The position numbers and the translations under genes are program-made. The notes under the pieces are model-generated. The model searched no databases. It saw only the letters and a program-made list of their open reading frames with translations, and was not told the DNA's origin. From the NCBI GenBank assembly GCA_023476565.1, contig JAMCVZ010000041.1, positions 1 to 64,000 on the forward strand: a DNA stretch of 64,000 nt. The letters are read 5' to 3'. The stretch is from Nitrospirota bacterium. Its GTDB lineage: Bacteria; Nitrospirota; Thermodesulfovibrionia; Thermodesulfovibrionales; Dissulfurispiraceae. Positions 25,844 to 34,339 of this stretch are shown one piece after another (the first letter of the stretch is position 1; each line of letters starts with the position of its first letter).

Positions 25844-27568
25844 TTATTTTTTATACTTCCGGCATTCCTCAAGAGACTTGTATTTAAAGACTACAGGTTT
25901 CTTCTCGGCCACCGGCCGCCCGTCATCGCTGCGCTTCAGGAAGATGTTGAACAGGCCGTAGTCGTCGCGCTGCTCGGGAAAATCCTGCCTGAAGTGGGCG
26001 CCGCGGGTTTCTTCCCTGAGCCGCGCTGAAAATGCAACTATTCTGGTGGCGTCGATCATACTCCGGATGTCGAGGTAGGTATTGTACATCATGTTATATA
26101 CAGCGCCACCCGTAACACCGGCCGTCTCAACCGCTTCGGCAATATCCTCGATCTCGCTCAGGGCCCCGGACAATTCAGGTTCCTTACGGGCCACTCCCAC
26201 CTTGTTCCAGTTCAACTCCTGGATGGCTTTGCGCAGCTCGAATGGATTGGCCCCCCGGGAGCGCTGGAGCGGCGCTTCGAGTCTGGCCATAAACTCCTCG
26301 ACCTGGCCGCGCCTTGTCTCCTTGATGGAGCGGTTGCCGCCGGACAAATACTTGCCCAGGGCCTTGCCTGCCTGCCTGCCATAGACACATGAATCGCAGA
26401 TGCCGTTGCCGCCCAGGCGGTTGGCGCCATGGACGCCGCCTGCGTCCTCACCGGCAACAAAGAGTTTCTCCAGGGTCGACCTGCCGCCGGTATCGATAAC
26501 CGCGCCGCCCATGAAAAAATGAGCGGTCGGCGAAACCGGCACCCGGCCGCGGGCCAGATCATAGTTGAACTGCCGGCACCGCTCGGCCATTCCCGGAAAA
26601 GTCTTCAGCACGAAGCCGGCCCCCAGGTGCGAGGCGTCGATCTGCACGCCGCCCTCCGGGCAAGCCCGGCCGGCCATCATCTCCAGATAGGAAGACCGGC
26701 TGACCACATCGCGGGTAGCGCGTTCCCCGACCTCCGGGGCGTAGTTGAGCATGTACCGTTCCCCGGAACCGTTGAAGAGATGAGCGCCGGCGCCGCGCAG
26801 GCCTTCCTCCAGGAGAGCCCCCGCAACAACGCTGCCGGGAACAATGAGGCCCGTGGGATGGAACTGGAGCATCTCCATATCTTTCATGATGACGCCGGCA
26901 CGATAGAGCATGGCTATGCCGTCCACGGATTTCTCCGGGCCCGGCGCATGGAAGCGGTAATGGGTGGGGCCGCCGCCTGTGGCGACCAGGGTCGCGGCTG
27001 CTTCGGCGACAATGAACTCGCCCCGCCGCATATCCAGGAGCAATGCGCCGGTGACTATCTCGCCCGGCCCATCGAGAAGGAGCTCCACTGCCCGGCATTC
27101 CTGAAGGACAGGGAACCCGCGTTTCATGACTTGCTCGGTGAGGCGGCTGATGATTTCGATCCCGGTGAGGTCGGCTTTGTGCACTGTGCGGTCGAAGGAT
27201 TGTCCGGCAAAGGCCTTCTGGTGAATGGTTCCGTCGGGGTTGCGGTCGAAGAAGCAGCCGAATTTGGTCTCCATCTCCTTTATGGTCGGAGTCGCCTGCT
27301 CGACCAGGGTCCTGGCCAGGTACTGATCGTTAATATATTGTCCGCCCTTAAGAGTATCCATGAGGTGTTTCTCATGGGAATCCCGGGGGGTCAGGACAAC
27401 GTTGAAACCGCCCTGCACCATGCGGCTGCAGCCCCCCTTGCCCTTCAGGGCTTTTGTCACGATGAGGATGTCCAGCTCCGGGTTGATCTCGTGGGCGTAC
27501 AGCGCAGCCATCTGCGCTGCCGCGCCCATTCCGATTATGAGCAAGTCTGCTTTGACCTTGGATACCAT
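25844..27568 (-). CDS. Succinate dehydrogenase/fumarate reductase-type flavoprotein subunit
   Basis: A 574-residue FAD protein of the SdhA/FrdA family. The FAD site is LLIIGMGAAAQMAAL. Active-site residues conserved in the family are visible: His in LQFHPTGL, Arg in TRDVVSRS, His in HFFMGGAVID, and Arg in HGANRLGGN. Two points are odd. The segment that normally carries the FAD-linking His reads GGCSRMVQGG, with no His. The Thr-Glu pair of the substrate loop reads Glu-Glu (LLEEGLRGAG). The reaction is therefore oxidation or reduction at a succinate-like substrate, but the exact substrate is open. It is 16 bases downstream of suyB, in the same direction. Confidence 0.88.
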   Translation of the reverse strand: MVSKVKADLLIIGMGAAAQMAALYAHEINPELDILIVTKALKGKGGCSRMVQGGFNVVLTPRDSHEKHLMDTLKGGQYINDQYLARTLVEQATPTIKEMETKFGCFFDRNPDGTIHQKAFAGQSFDRTVHKADLTGIEIISRLTEQVMKRGFPVLQECRAVELLLDGPGEIVTGALLLDMRRGEFIVAEAAATLVATGGGPTHYRFHAPGPEKSVDGIAMLYRAGVIMKDMEMLQFHPTGLIVPGSVVAGALLEEGLRGAGAHLFNGSGERYMLNYAPEVGERATRDVVSRSSYLEMMAGRACPEGGVQIDASHLGAGFVLKTFPGMAERCRQFNYDLARGRVPVSPTAHFFMGGAVIDTGGRSTLEKLFVAGEDAGGVHGANRLGGNGICDSCVYGRQAGKALGKYLSGGNRSIKETRRGQVEEFMARLEAPLQRSRGANPFELRKAIQELNWNKVGVARKEPELSGALSEIEDIAEAVETAGVTGGAVYNMMYNTYLDIRSMIDATRIVAFSARLREETRGAHFRQDFPEQRDDYGLFNIFLKRSDDGRPVAEKKPVVFKYKSLEECRKYKK

Positions 27569-27583
27569 AAATTTCCTTGCCTT

Positions 27584-28747
27584 TTACGCGCTCCTGTAAA
27601 GCTTTGTCAGGACGAACTCGCGATGTCCGAGCGCCTCTGCCGCGGTGAAGCGGCCGTTGCAGGTCCTCAGCATTACTTCTATGAGCTTGTCGCCCGCCTC
27701 ATCGAGATTCAGCTCTCCCCTGAGTATGCCGGAAACGTCCAGATCTATATGCTCGCTCATGGTCGAACAGGTAAGCGGGTTGGCTGACAGCTTGATAACC
27801 GGCTCGATGGGGTTGCCGATGATGTTTCCCTGCCCTGTCGGGAAGATATGAACCACGGCGCCTGATGCTGCCCATAGGGTTACGGCCTCTGCTGCTGCTG
27901 ACGACGTATCCATATACCAGAGGCCTTTGCCCTTCGGCGCCTCTGCCGGTTTGAGCACGCCCACGTACTTCGCCTTCTTGCCGATCTTCTGGAGGTTTCC
28001 GAAGGCCTTTTCCTCTATGGTCGTCAGACCGCCCCTGATGTTTCCCTTGGTCGGCTGTGAGCTGGACAGGTCATCGGTCTTTTCTTTCAGGATGAAGTCG
28101 TTGTACTCATTCCAGGTCTTTATAAAGGCCTCGCCGACTTCGGGTGTTGCCGCCCTTGTTTTGCAAACCATTTCAGCACCGGTGATCTCAGAGGTCTCAC
28201 CGAATGAGGCGGTGACGCCCAACTCTACGACCTTGTCGATGAGATTGCCGACAGTCGGGTTGGAAGCAAGTCCTGAGGTCGTATCGGACTCGCCGCATTT
28301 CACCGAAATGTAAAGTTCATCAAGCGAGCACTCTGTTTTCTGTATTTCCGATGCCCATTGTACATATTCCTTCGCCTGGCGTGCTGCGGCTGCAATGGTG
28401 TTGATATCACCGCTCCGCTCGATGGCGAAACCCTTTACCGGCTTTCCGGTCTTGGCAATACCCTGCACAACCCTGTCGGTCCATTCAGGCTCGATGCCGA
28501 TGACGACTACCGCCGCTACGTTCGGATTCGCCCCGGTCCCGATGATGGTCCTGAAGAAGAGCTCCAGGTCCTCGCCGAACTGCAGGCGCCCGTAAGGGTG
28601 CGGAATTGCCATGGTTCCTTTGATGTTGTTGGCAACGGCTTCGCACGCCGCATTCGAGAGGTCATCCAGCGGCAGGATGATGACATGGTTCCTGATGCCA
28701 ACCCTCCCGTTTTCACGACGATAACCCATAAATTTAGGAATTTTCAT
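27584..28747 (-). CDS. suyB: (R)-sulfolactate sulfo-lyase, large subunit SuyB
   Basis: The 387-residue protein belongs to the UxaA/altronate dehydratase C-terminal family. The start [20 protein letters not shown], the Cys-containing [11 protein letters not shown] and the segment [15 protein letters not shown] fit SuyB. With SuyA it cleaves (R)-3-sulfolactate to pyruvate and sulfite in an iron-dependent reaction. An altronate or galactarate dehydratase is the main alternative. The adjacent separate small SAF subunit, slcC and comC make SuyB the best call. Three bases separate it from suyA. Confidence 0.88.
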   Translation of the reverse strand: MKIPKFMGYRRENGRVGIRNHVIILPLDDLSNAACEAVANNIKGTMAIPHPYGRLQFGEDLELFFRTIIGTGANPNVAAVVVIGIEPEWTDRVVQGIAKTGKPVKGFAIERSGDINTIAAAARQAKEYVQWASEIQKTECSLDELYISVKCGESDTTSGLASNPTVGNLIDKVVELGVTASFGETSEITGAEMVCKTRAATPEVGEAFIKTWNEYNDFILKEKTDDLSSSQPTKGNIRGGLTTIEEKAFGNLQKIGKKAKYVGVLKPAEAPKGKGLWYMDTSSAAAEAVTLWAASGAVVHIFPTGQGNIIGNPIEPVIKLSANPLTCSTMSEHIDLDVSGILRGELNLDEAGDKLIEVMLRTCNGRFTAAEALGHREFVLTKLYRSA

Positions 28748-28750
28748 TTT

Positions 28751-29029
28751 CTACCACCTCTTTGTCTTAAGATTATGAATGTGGACGTGTTCACCTTTTC
28801 TTATGAAAGCCACGACTTTGCCGATGTCATGGCCGTACTTCAATATGGTATCTCCTGACTTGAAATCCGTAAGGGCGATCTTGTGCCCGAGCGGAATATC
28901 CATGAGCGCTTTGACCTCAACCTTTTTTCCGCTGTCCATCATAAGGCCCTTCGCTGTCTCACCTGCCTTGATGTCCACTGTTGCGACACCTACGGTGTCT
29001 TCCTTCTCGTGAACCAGAAACTGAATCAT
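28751..29029 (-). CDS. suyA: (R)-sulfolactate sulfo-lyase, small subunit SuyA (SAF domain)
   Basis: A 92-residue SAF-domain protein (UxaA N-terminal type): MIQFLVHEKEDTVGVAT, DIPLGHKIALTDF and ILKYGHDIGKV. The start at 29029 is fixed by AGGAGGAGC directly upstream. An ORF extension to 29110 adds 27 residues without homology. SuyA and SuyB as two adjacent genes in this order is the usual sulfolactate sulfo-lyase arrangement. The released sulfite could enter dissimilatory reduction or leave through the TSUP exporter. No sulfite reductase is encoded in this window. Confidence 0.88.
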   Translation of the reverse strand: MIQFLVHEKEDTVGVATVDIKAGETAKGLMMDSGKKVEVKALMDIPLGHKIALTDFKSGDTILKYGHDIGKVVAFIRKGEHVHIHNLKTKRW

Positions 29030-29147
29030 ATGCTCCTCCTCTTCAGAAATAGTCACAGTCGAAGCGAACCCGGAATCCCGGAACAGGTCTGCCCTGACTG
29101 CACTTTCCATAGTTTAATTGCCTTGTTCATACGTTAAGGCTTTGCGC

Positions 29148-30116
29148 TCACCCTCTTTTCGGCTTCGGGAAATTGACATGGTTTTTTGCCCCCTTCCCGG
29201 ATAGCACGCCGGCCACATCCCTGCACACGGAAGCGACTACCCTCTCCTGGCCCTCTCCGGTAAATGCGGCAATATGCGGGGTCAGGATCACGTTGTCCAT
29301 CCCGGAAAGAGCGCCCTTATCCGGCGGCTCCTTCAGGCGGACATCCAATGCCGCGCCCGCGATCTTTTTATCCCTGAGGGCGCGGACCAAAGCTTCCTCA
29401 TCAACAACTTCACCCCTTGATGTATTGATAAAGAAGGCAGCAGGTTTCATCCTGCTGAACTTCCCGTAATCGAACAGCCCCCTTGTTGCGGAAGTGAGGG
29501 GGAGATGGCATGAGATGAAATCGGCCTGCGCCAGAAGCTCATCAAGCTCCACCATACGGGCGCGCAGCTCCGAAACGATTATCGCGTCGGGATTTGCATA
29601 CTCGTCATGGGCGATAATGTCCATCCCGAAGGCCCTGGCTCTCACCGCCGTGCGGTAGCCGATACGCCCCAGGCCCACGATCCCCAGCGTTTTTCCGTAA
29701 AGCTCGATGCCGGTAAATTCCCGGCGCTTCCATCCGCCCGCCCTGGTATCGCGGTCTGCCGCGGCAATCTTCCTCGCAAGGGAAAGCATCATCCCGAGCG
29801 CAAGCTCCGCAACCGATATCGAATTCTGTTCCGGCGCGTAAGCGACTACAATCCCGGCATTCGTTGCGGCTTCGGTATCAACGTTGTCAAGCCCTGCGCC
29901 GGCGCGGCCGATCACCTTGAGGCTGCGGCCTGCTGCTATCACGTTTGCGTTCACCCTTGTCTGGTTCCTTACGATCATTGCCCGGAAGTCGGGGACCATC
30001 GCAAGCAACCGGTCCGGCGACTTCCATAATTCCGGCTCAAACGCGACATCGAAATTCTTTTTCAGGACTTCCATCTCCGGGCCGGTGACATTCTCCGTGA
30101 CCAGCACATCACGCAT
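29148..30116 (-). CDS. slcC: (S)-sulfolactate dehydrogenase SlcC-like (D-2-hydroxyacid dehydrogenase family)
   Basis: A 322-residue NAD-dependent dehydrogenase of the 3-phosphoglycerate dehydrogenase type. The nucleotide site is GIVGLGRIG. The catalytic Arg-Glu-His residues appear in NTSRGEVVD, VRLKEPP and LTPHIAA. In the known sulfolactate route SlcC oxidises (S)-sulfolactate to 3-sulfopyruvate, which ComC then reduces to (R)-sulfolactate for SuyAB. The family alone does not specify the substrate. Overlap with comC by eight bases and the downstream suyAB make SlcC likely. No ACT domain is present, unlike biosynthetic SerA. Confidence 0.83.
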   Translation of the reverse strand: MRDVLVTENVTGPEMEVLKKNFDVAFEPELWKSPDRLLAMVPDFRAMIVRNQTRVNANVIAAGRSLKVIGRAGAGLDNVDTEAATNAGIVVAYAPEQNSISVAELALGMMLSLARKIAAADRDTRAGGWKRREFTGIELYGKTLGIVGLGRIGYRTAVRARAFGMDIIAHDEYANPDAIIVSELRARMVELDELLAQADFISCHLPLTSATRGLFDYGKFSRMKPAAFFINTSRGEVVDEEALVRALRDKKIAGAALDVRLKEPPDKGALSGMDNVILTPHIAAFTGEGQERVVASVCRDVAGVLSGKGAKNHVNFPKPKRG

Positions 30117-31173
30117 TGCCCTGCGCTCCGTCTATGGTGAATGGAATCTTGAATTCCTCACACAAGGTTTTGAATTCCCGAAGCGTTTCAGCTCCGATGG
30201 GGATGCCTTTTTCGCGGTTCTCGCATACGCGCTTAAAAGAGCGCTCGCCGGGTATCAGTATTTCATCGACACCGGGCCGCTTGCTGCAGGCCTTGATCTC
30301 GTCGATCATGTTATCGATACGTTTTTTGAAGACAGAAACGTCCATAAAGGCATCAATATCGAGAAGGCAGAAAAAGTGGCCCACATCCTGCTTTCTATCC
30401 ATATCCTTGTACATGGAGCCGATGGAACTGCCGAAAGCGGCTCCGGAAAGGACACCGGAGAAGGCATCAACCATAAGGGCAAGGGCGTATCCTTTGTGTC
30501 CGGCCATGGTCAGGACCGTTCCCATGAGTGCTTTTTCCGTATCGGTTGTGGGATTGCCGTCGATATCCAACGCCCAGCCGGGCGGGATTTCGCTTCCTTT
30601 CTTATGGGCGGCAATGATATTGCCGCGTGCTACAATCGACGTGGAGAGGTCGATCTTTACAGGATAGCTCTTACCGGTGGGGAAGGATACTGCAAGGGGA
30701 TTCGTTCCAAAATAGGCCTGGCGGCTTCCTGCGGGCGCCGTTGACGGTTCGGCATTGGTAGTGGCAAACAGGATCATGCCCTCCCGGGCGGCCCTGTTGC
30801 AATAATACGAGAGCGCGCCGAAGTGCTGTGAATTCCGGATAGTTGCCGCTGCAATGCCTGAAGACCTCGCCATCGGGATCAGGGTTTCAAGGACTTTGGA
30901 AGCCTGGACCTGCCCCAAACCGTTCCCGGCATCTACCGCCATTACGAGGCCCCGTTTCCTGTCGATGGCGATTTCAGCCCGGGGGTCTATCAATCCTTTT
31001 TGTATGCGGCGGATGTAAATATTCAGGCGGGAAACGCCGTGGGTAGAAGTACCCTGGATATCCGCATCTACCAGAGAATCTGAAAAGATGCCGGCATCCT
31101 GCTCAGGAACGCCTGCTGCCTGTGCGATTTCTGCAACCAGCTTTTTAATTATCTGTGATTGATAGCGACTCAT
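30109..31173 (-). CDS. comC: (R)-sulfolactate dehydrogenase ComC-like (Ldh_2 family)
   Basis: A 354-residue protein of the malate/sulfolactate dehydrogenase family (Ldh_2). SLVDADIQGTSTHGVSRL carries the conserved catalytic His, IRNSQHFGALSYYC a second family motif, and GHKGYALALMVD the nucleotide region. ComC interconverts sulfopyruvate and (R)-sulfolactate. The start at 31173 (MSRYQSQII) is chosen over 31275 because a near-consensus sigma-54 promoter lies at 31201-31216, which would fall inside the longer ORF. It heads the whole sulfolactate run. Confidence 0.85.
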   Translation of the reverse strand: MSRYQSQIIKKLVAEIAQAAGVPEQDAGIFSDSLVDADIQGTSTHGVSRLNIYIRRIQKGLIDPRAEIAIDRKRGLVMAVDAGNGLGQVQASKVLETLIPMARSSGIAAATIRNSQHFGALSYYCNRAAREGMILFATTNAEPSTAPAGSRQAYFGTNPLAVSFPTGKSYPVKIDLSTSIVARGNIIAAHKKGSEIPPGWALDIDGNPTTDTEKALMGTVLTMAGHKGYALALMVDAFSGVLSGAAFGSSIGSMYKDMDRKQDVGHFFCLLDIDAFMDVSVFKKRIDNMIDEIKACSKRPGVDEILIPGERSFKRVCENREKGIPIGAETLREFKTLCEEFKIPFTIDGAQGNA

Positions 31174-31200
31174 TACCAACTTATTACCCGCGTAGTGAAA

Positions 31201-31216
31201 TGCAATCCCTGTACCA
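31201..31216 (-). promoter_or_regulatory. Sigma-54 promoter for the comC-slcC-suyAB run
   Basis: On the minus strand the sequence reads TGGTACAGGGATTGCA, matching the -24/-12 consensus TGGCACG-N4-TTGCA at all core positions (TGG, AC, TTGCA) with correct spacing. Transcription would begin near 31190, about 17 bases before the comC ATG. The divergent gene encodes a sigma-54 activator. Confidence 0.8.
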
Positions 31217-31303
31217 GCATAGAGGACTTTTGCCAACCTGTTGATAAACCACGATTCTGCTTTTAGCAGCCTCAAGGTACGACTATCAGGCGCCGAATTT
31301 TAG

Positions 31304-31336
31304 GCCCAATATTCGTCTCGCTGCCGATTATTGGGC
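31304..31336. promoter_or_regulatory. Inverted repeat, probable upstream activator site
   Basis: GCCCAATA (31304-31311) and TATTGGGC (31329-31336) form a perfect 8-base inverted repeat with a 17-base spacer. It lies about 115-145 bases upstream of the predicted comC transcription start, the usual distance for an enhancer bound by a sigma-54 activator. The right arm overlaps a weaker sigma-54-like site on the + strand. Confidence 0.5.
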
Positions 31337-31347
31337 TTGCACTTGCT
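31332..31347 (+). promoter_or_regulatory. Weaker sigma-54-like promoter facing the regulator gene
   Basis: TGGGCTTGCACTTGCT has the TGG and TTGCT elements at correct spacing but lacks the CAC of the -24 box. A transcript would start near 31359, inside the palindrome CTGTTACAGTAACAG, and lead into the regulator at 31385. Confidence 0.4.
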
Positions 31348-31356
31348 CACTGCGTT

Positions 31357-31371
31357 CTGTTACAGTAACAG
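31357..31371. promoter_or_regulatory. Perfect 15-base palindrome upstream of the regulator
   Basis: CTGTTACAGTAACAG is a perfect 7-1-7 palindrome ending 14 bases before the regulator start codon. Its position fits an operator for autoregulation. It could also be a short mRNA hairpin just ahead of the ribosome-binding site. Confidence 0.4.
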
Positions 31372-31384
31372 CCGTAGAGGAAAG

Positions 31385-32992
31385 ATGCTTAAGGATCCGG
31401 TCGTTAAATATCAATTACTTTTAAAGATTAACAACGCTGTTATCAACCAGCACACGCGGGAAGGTCTTTTCAGTGTTCTCGCAAGGGAAATCGGCAGAAT
31501 CTTTCACTATGACCGCTTCAGCATCAATCTCTACGACCCGAAGGCCGATATACTCACCTACTTCGCTGCCGCGCACGGAATCAGCCCGAAAGCGATAAGC
31601 GAGAAGGCGCGGCCGCTCGAAAAAGGCTCCATCGCACAGATAGTCATCCAGTCGAAAAAACCTGTCTTTATTTACGACCTCTCCCAGAACCCGCAGTTGG
31701 CAACAGCGAAGTGGATGGTTAAGGCGGGATTGAACTCGACCCTTGCCTATCCGATGATTGTCCGCGATACGCTTTTGGGCTCGATCCATTTTTCTTTTAA
31801 GGAAGTCCCCCCCAACATTTTCCAGCTCAGGGAATTTCTCAACGACCTCTCCATCCAGATAGCCATTGCCGTTGACAATATGCTCTCCTATAACAAACTC
31901 AAGGGCGCTATCGAAGACCTCGAAAGAGAAAAACTCTATCTCCTCGATAATGCCGAACACCTGGCCCATTACCGGAAAGATAACTTCTATTATGCAAGCC
32001 AGTCCATGGCGAACATCATGAAGGACGTCGGAATCGTGGCAGAAACCGATGCAGCGGTGCTCATTACCGGCGAAACAGGCACCGGCAAAGGGCACCTTGC
32101 CCAGAATATCCATAACCTCAGCAGCCGGAAAGACCGCCTGTTCGTCAAAGTAAATTGCGCCGCCCTCTCGCCGACACTTATCGAGAGCGAGCTCTTCGGG
32201 CATGCGAAAGGGGCATTCACCGGCGCCGAGAACCGGAGGATCGGCCGGTTCGAGATGGCGGACAAAGGGACCATATTCCTTGATGAAATCGGCGAGCTCC
32301 CCCTCAGCACCCAGGCAAAGCTCCTGCAGGCCCTTCAGGACAAGGTATTCGAGCGCGTGGGAGAAAGCGCGCCGATATCAGTCGATATCAGGATCATTGC
32401 CGCAAGCAACCAGGACCTCAAACGCAAGATCCAGGAGAGGGCGTTCCGCAGCGACCTCTTCTACCGGCTCAATACCATCCATTTCCATATGCCCCCTCTC
32501 AGGGACCGTGCCGAAGATATTTCTCCCCTGGTAAGCTATTTCACCTCCAGGTACGCCGAAAAGATGCGCAGGCAGGAAGTCCGCTATACGGCCGCTGCAA
32601 TCGATGCGCTCTGCCGCTATCCGTGGCCGGGCAATGTCCGTGAACTGGAGAATGTGATAGAGCGCCTGACCATACTCCGTTCCGGCTCCGTAATCACCAA
32701 AGAGGACGTCAACACCTTCCTGAACACCGCGGAAGCGGACAACGGGAACAAGGTCCTTACAAGGGACGATATGGAAAAAAAGCATATCGAAAAGGCGCTG
32801 ATCCAATGCAGCGGCATCGTGGGAGGTCCGGGCGGGGCCGCCCGGATACTCGGGATGCGCCGCACCACCCTGCAATACAGAATGAAAAAGCTGGGGATAG
32901 ACCCTGCCAACTTTTCGAGAATCAACATGAGGCGGTTCGGAAATTATAATGAAGGTCCGGAGCCGGACGGCATCGACAATCATGTTGAATAA
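31385..32992 (+). CDS. FhlA-type sigma-54-dependent activator (GAF-AAA-HTH)
   Basis: A 535-residue regulator. A GAF sensor domain spans about residues 20-165, followed by a short coiled linker. The AAA+ domain (about 195-435) has Walker A GETGTGKG, the sigma-54 contact loop GAFTGA and Walker B IFLDEIGELP. A Fis-type helix-turn-helix ends the protein (GAARILGMRRTTLQYRMKKL). There is no receiver domain, so it is probably controlled by a ligand at the GAF domain, as in FhlA. ATG 31385 follows AGAGGAAAG. It is divergent from the sulfolactate run, which has a sigma-54 promoter. Confidence 0.92.
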   Translation: MLKDPVVKYQLLLKINNAVINQHTREGLFSVLAREIGRIFHYDRFSINLYDPKADILTYFAAAHGISPKAISEKARPLEKGSIAQIVIQSKKPVFIYDLSQNPQLATAKWMVKAGLNSTLAYPMIVRDTLLGSIHFSFKEVPPNIFQLREFLNDLSIQIAIAVDNMLSYNKLKGAIEDLEREKLYLLDNAEHLAHYRKDNFYYASQSMANIMKDVGIVAETDAAVLITGETGTGKGHLAQNIHNLSSRKDRLFVKVNCAALSPTLIESELFGHAKGAFTGAENRRIGRFEMADKGTIFLDEIGELPLSTQAKLLQALQDKVFERVGESAPISVDIRIIAASNQDLKRKIQERAFRSDLFYRLNTIHFHMPPLRDRAEDISPLVSYFTSRYAEKMRRQEVRYTAAAIDALCRYPWPGNVRELENVIERLTILRSGSVITKEDVNTFLNTAEADNGNKVLTRDDMEKKHIEKALIQCSGIVGGPGGAARILGMRRTTLQYRMKKLGIDPANFSRINMRRFGNYNEGPEPDGIDNHVE

Positions 32993-33046
32993 ATCAGCGG
33001 CACGCGGTAAGATAAATTCAACCCGATACGGTAGAGGCTTTATTTC

Positions 33047-34186
33047 ATGCTGCGCCCTGAAAACGAACTTCTTGACATCCTGAAAGAGAACGGCATAGAT
33101 TTCATAGGCACGCTTCCCTGCGATAAGATCAAAAATCTCTGCGCGCTGATAGGCAGGAGTTTTTTTCATGTCCCGCTGGCCCGTGAGGAGGAGGGCATCG
33201 GCATATGCGCCGGCGCTGCATTGGCCGGCAGGCGGCCGGCCATGTTTGTCCAGAGCTCGGGTATCGGGAACATGATAAACGCCCTGCTCTCGCTCACCGG
33301 CTTTTACAAGTTCCCGCTCGCCTTGTTCGTAAGCCGAAGGGGAGTATACAAGGAAAAAATCGAGGCCCAGGTCCCGATGGGGCAGCGGCTCCCCCGGATT
33401 TTAAAAGGAGCGGGCATAAGCTCCACGCTTATCGATTCGCGGGAGGACTTCAGGGGCATACCGGGAAAGCTCGCGGATATCTACTCCAAAAACAAAATCC
33501 ATGTATTCATGCTCAATCCTGTCCTGTGGGAGGCTTTTGAGGGGAGCGCCGGATCAGCTCCGGTACTGAATCCCCCCCTTGCAAAAGATCTCACGTGCAG
33601 GGTTTCGAATAAGTCAAAAAAGCCGAAACCCGGGCTCACCCGTTTCGAGATTCTCGATATCATTGCCCCGCACCTCGATTCGAAAGTGGTCGTATGCAAT
33701 CTCGGGTTTCCCTCGAAAGAACTTTACAACGTAAAGCACCAGCCTTCCAATTTCTACATGCTCGGCAGCATGGGCATGGCGACACCGATAGGGCTCGGCA
33801 TAGCCCTCACTTCAAAAAAGGATGTCATTGTCATCGACGGTGACGGCAGCATCCTGATGAACCCCGGCAGCCTTGCGACCGCCGCATACTTCGAGCCGAA
33901 AAACCTCACGATCTTTGTGGTCGACAACGGGGCATACGGTTCCACCGGAAACCAGCCGACATTTGCAAGCTCCTGCGTTGATCTTGAACTCGTGGCAAAA
34001 GGGTTCGGCATCAAAAACACCATTAAAGCGGCAAGCAGAAAGCAGTTGACAGAGGCCATGCAATATCCTCACAAAGGATTGACTTTTATCCATGCCCTTT
34101 CCGTCCCGGGGAACAAGGACGTTCCCAACATCCCTCTGCACCCCCTCGAGATAAAACAGCAGGTGCAGGATTTTCTGAAAAGCTGA
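33047..34186 (+). CDS. comDE: Sulfopyruvate decarboxylase, fused alpha-beta (ComDE-like)
   Basis: A 379-residue thiamine-diphosphate enzyme. Residues about 1-165 match ComD: FIGTLPCDKIKNLCALIG with the cofactor-activating Glu in AREEEGIGI. A short linker leads to a ComE-like half (about 195-379) with the TPP signature GDGSILMNPG...VVDNGAYGSTG. ComDE decarboxylates 3-sulfopyruvate to sulfoacetaldehyde, either for coenzyme M synthesis or, as SpyDE, for sulfonate catabolism. Alpha-beta fusion in one chain is known in Methanosarcina-type ComDE, and many other species use separate subunits. Phosphonopyruvate decarboxylase is a close relative, but the sulfolactate context favours ComDE. Confidence 0.85.
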   Translation: MLRPENELLDILKENGIDFIGTLPCDKIKNLCALIGRSFFHVPLAREEEGIGICAGAALAGRRPAMFVQSSGIGNMINALLSLTGFYKFPLALFVSRRGVYKEKIEAQVPMGQRLPRILKGAGISSTLIDSREDFRGIPGKLADIYSKNKIHVFMLNPVLWEAFEGSAGSAPVLNPPLAKDLTCRVSNKSKKPKPGLTRFEILDIIAPHLDSKVVVCNLGFPSKELYNVKHQPSNFYMLGSMGMATPIGLGIALTSKKDVIVIDGDGSILMNPGSLATAAYFEPKNLTIFVVDNGAYGSTGNQPTFASSCVDLELVAKGFGIKNTIKAASRKQLTEAMQYPHKGLTFIHALSVPGNKDVPNIPLHPLEIKQQVQDFLKS

Positions 34187-34339
34187 CTGCAGGAACGTTT
34201 AAGGAATTCCTTCTAAAATAAACTGCTTCCTACCTACTGACATTCATGCCGTCTTTATGCTTGAAAATATGTGAGAAACAGATTAAGATGAGGAGAAACA
34301 AATTAAGATTTTGGTGAGTTGGGAGGTTTTGAAATTAAT

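Noticed and set aside
26429-27787. 452-codon + strand ORF opposite the SdhA-type gene
   Set aside because: Shadow frame of a G+C-rich gene, lacking motifs and a start signal.
33047-34186. Acetolactate synthase or phosphonopyruvate decarboxylase for the TPP enzyme
   Set aside because: It is too short for acetolactate synthase. ComD/ComE order and the sulfolactate context favour sulfopyruvate decarboxylase, although phosphonopyruvate decarboxylase cannot be fully excluded.
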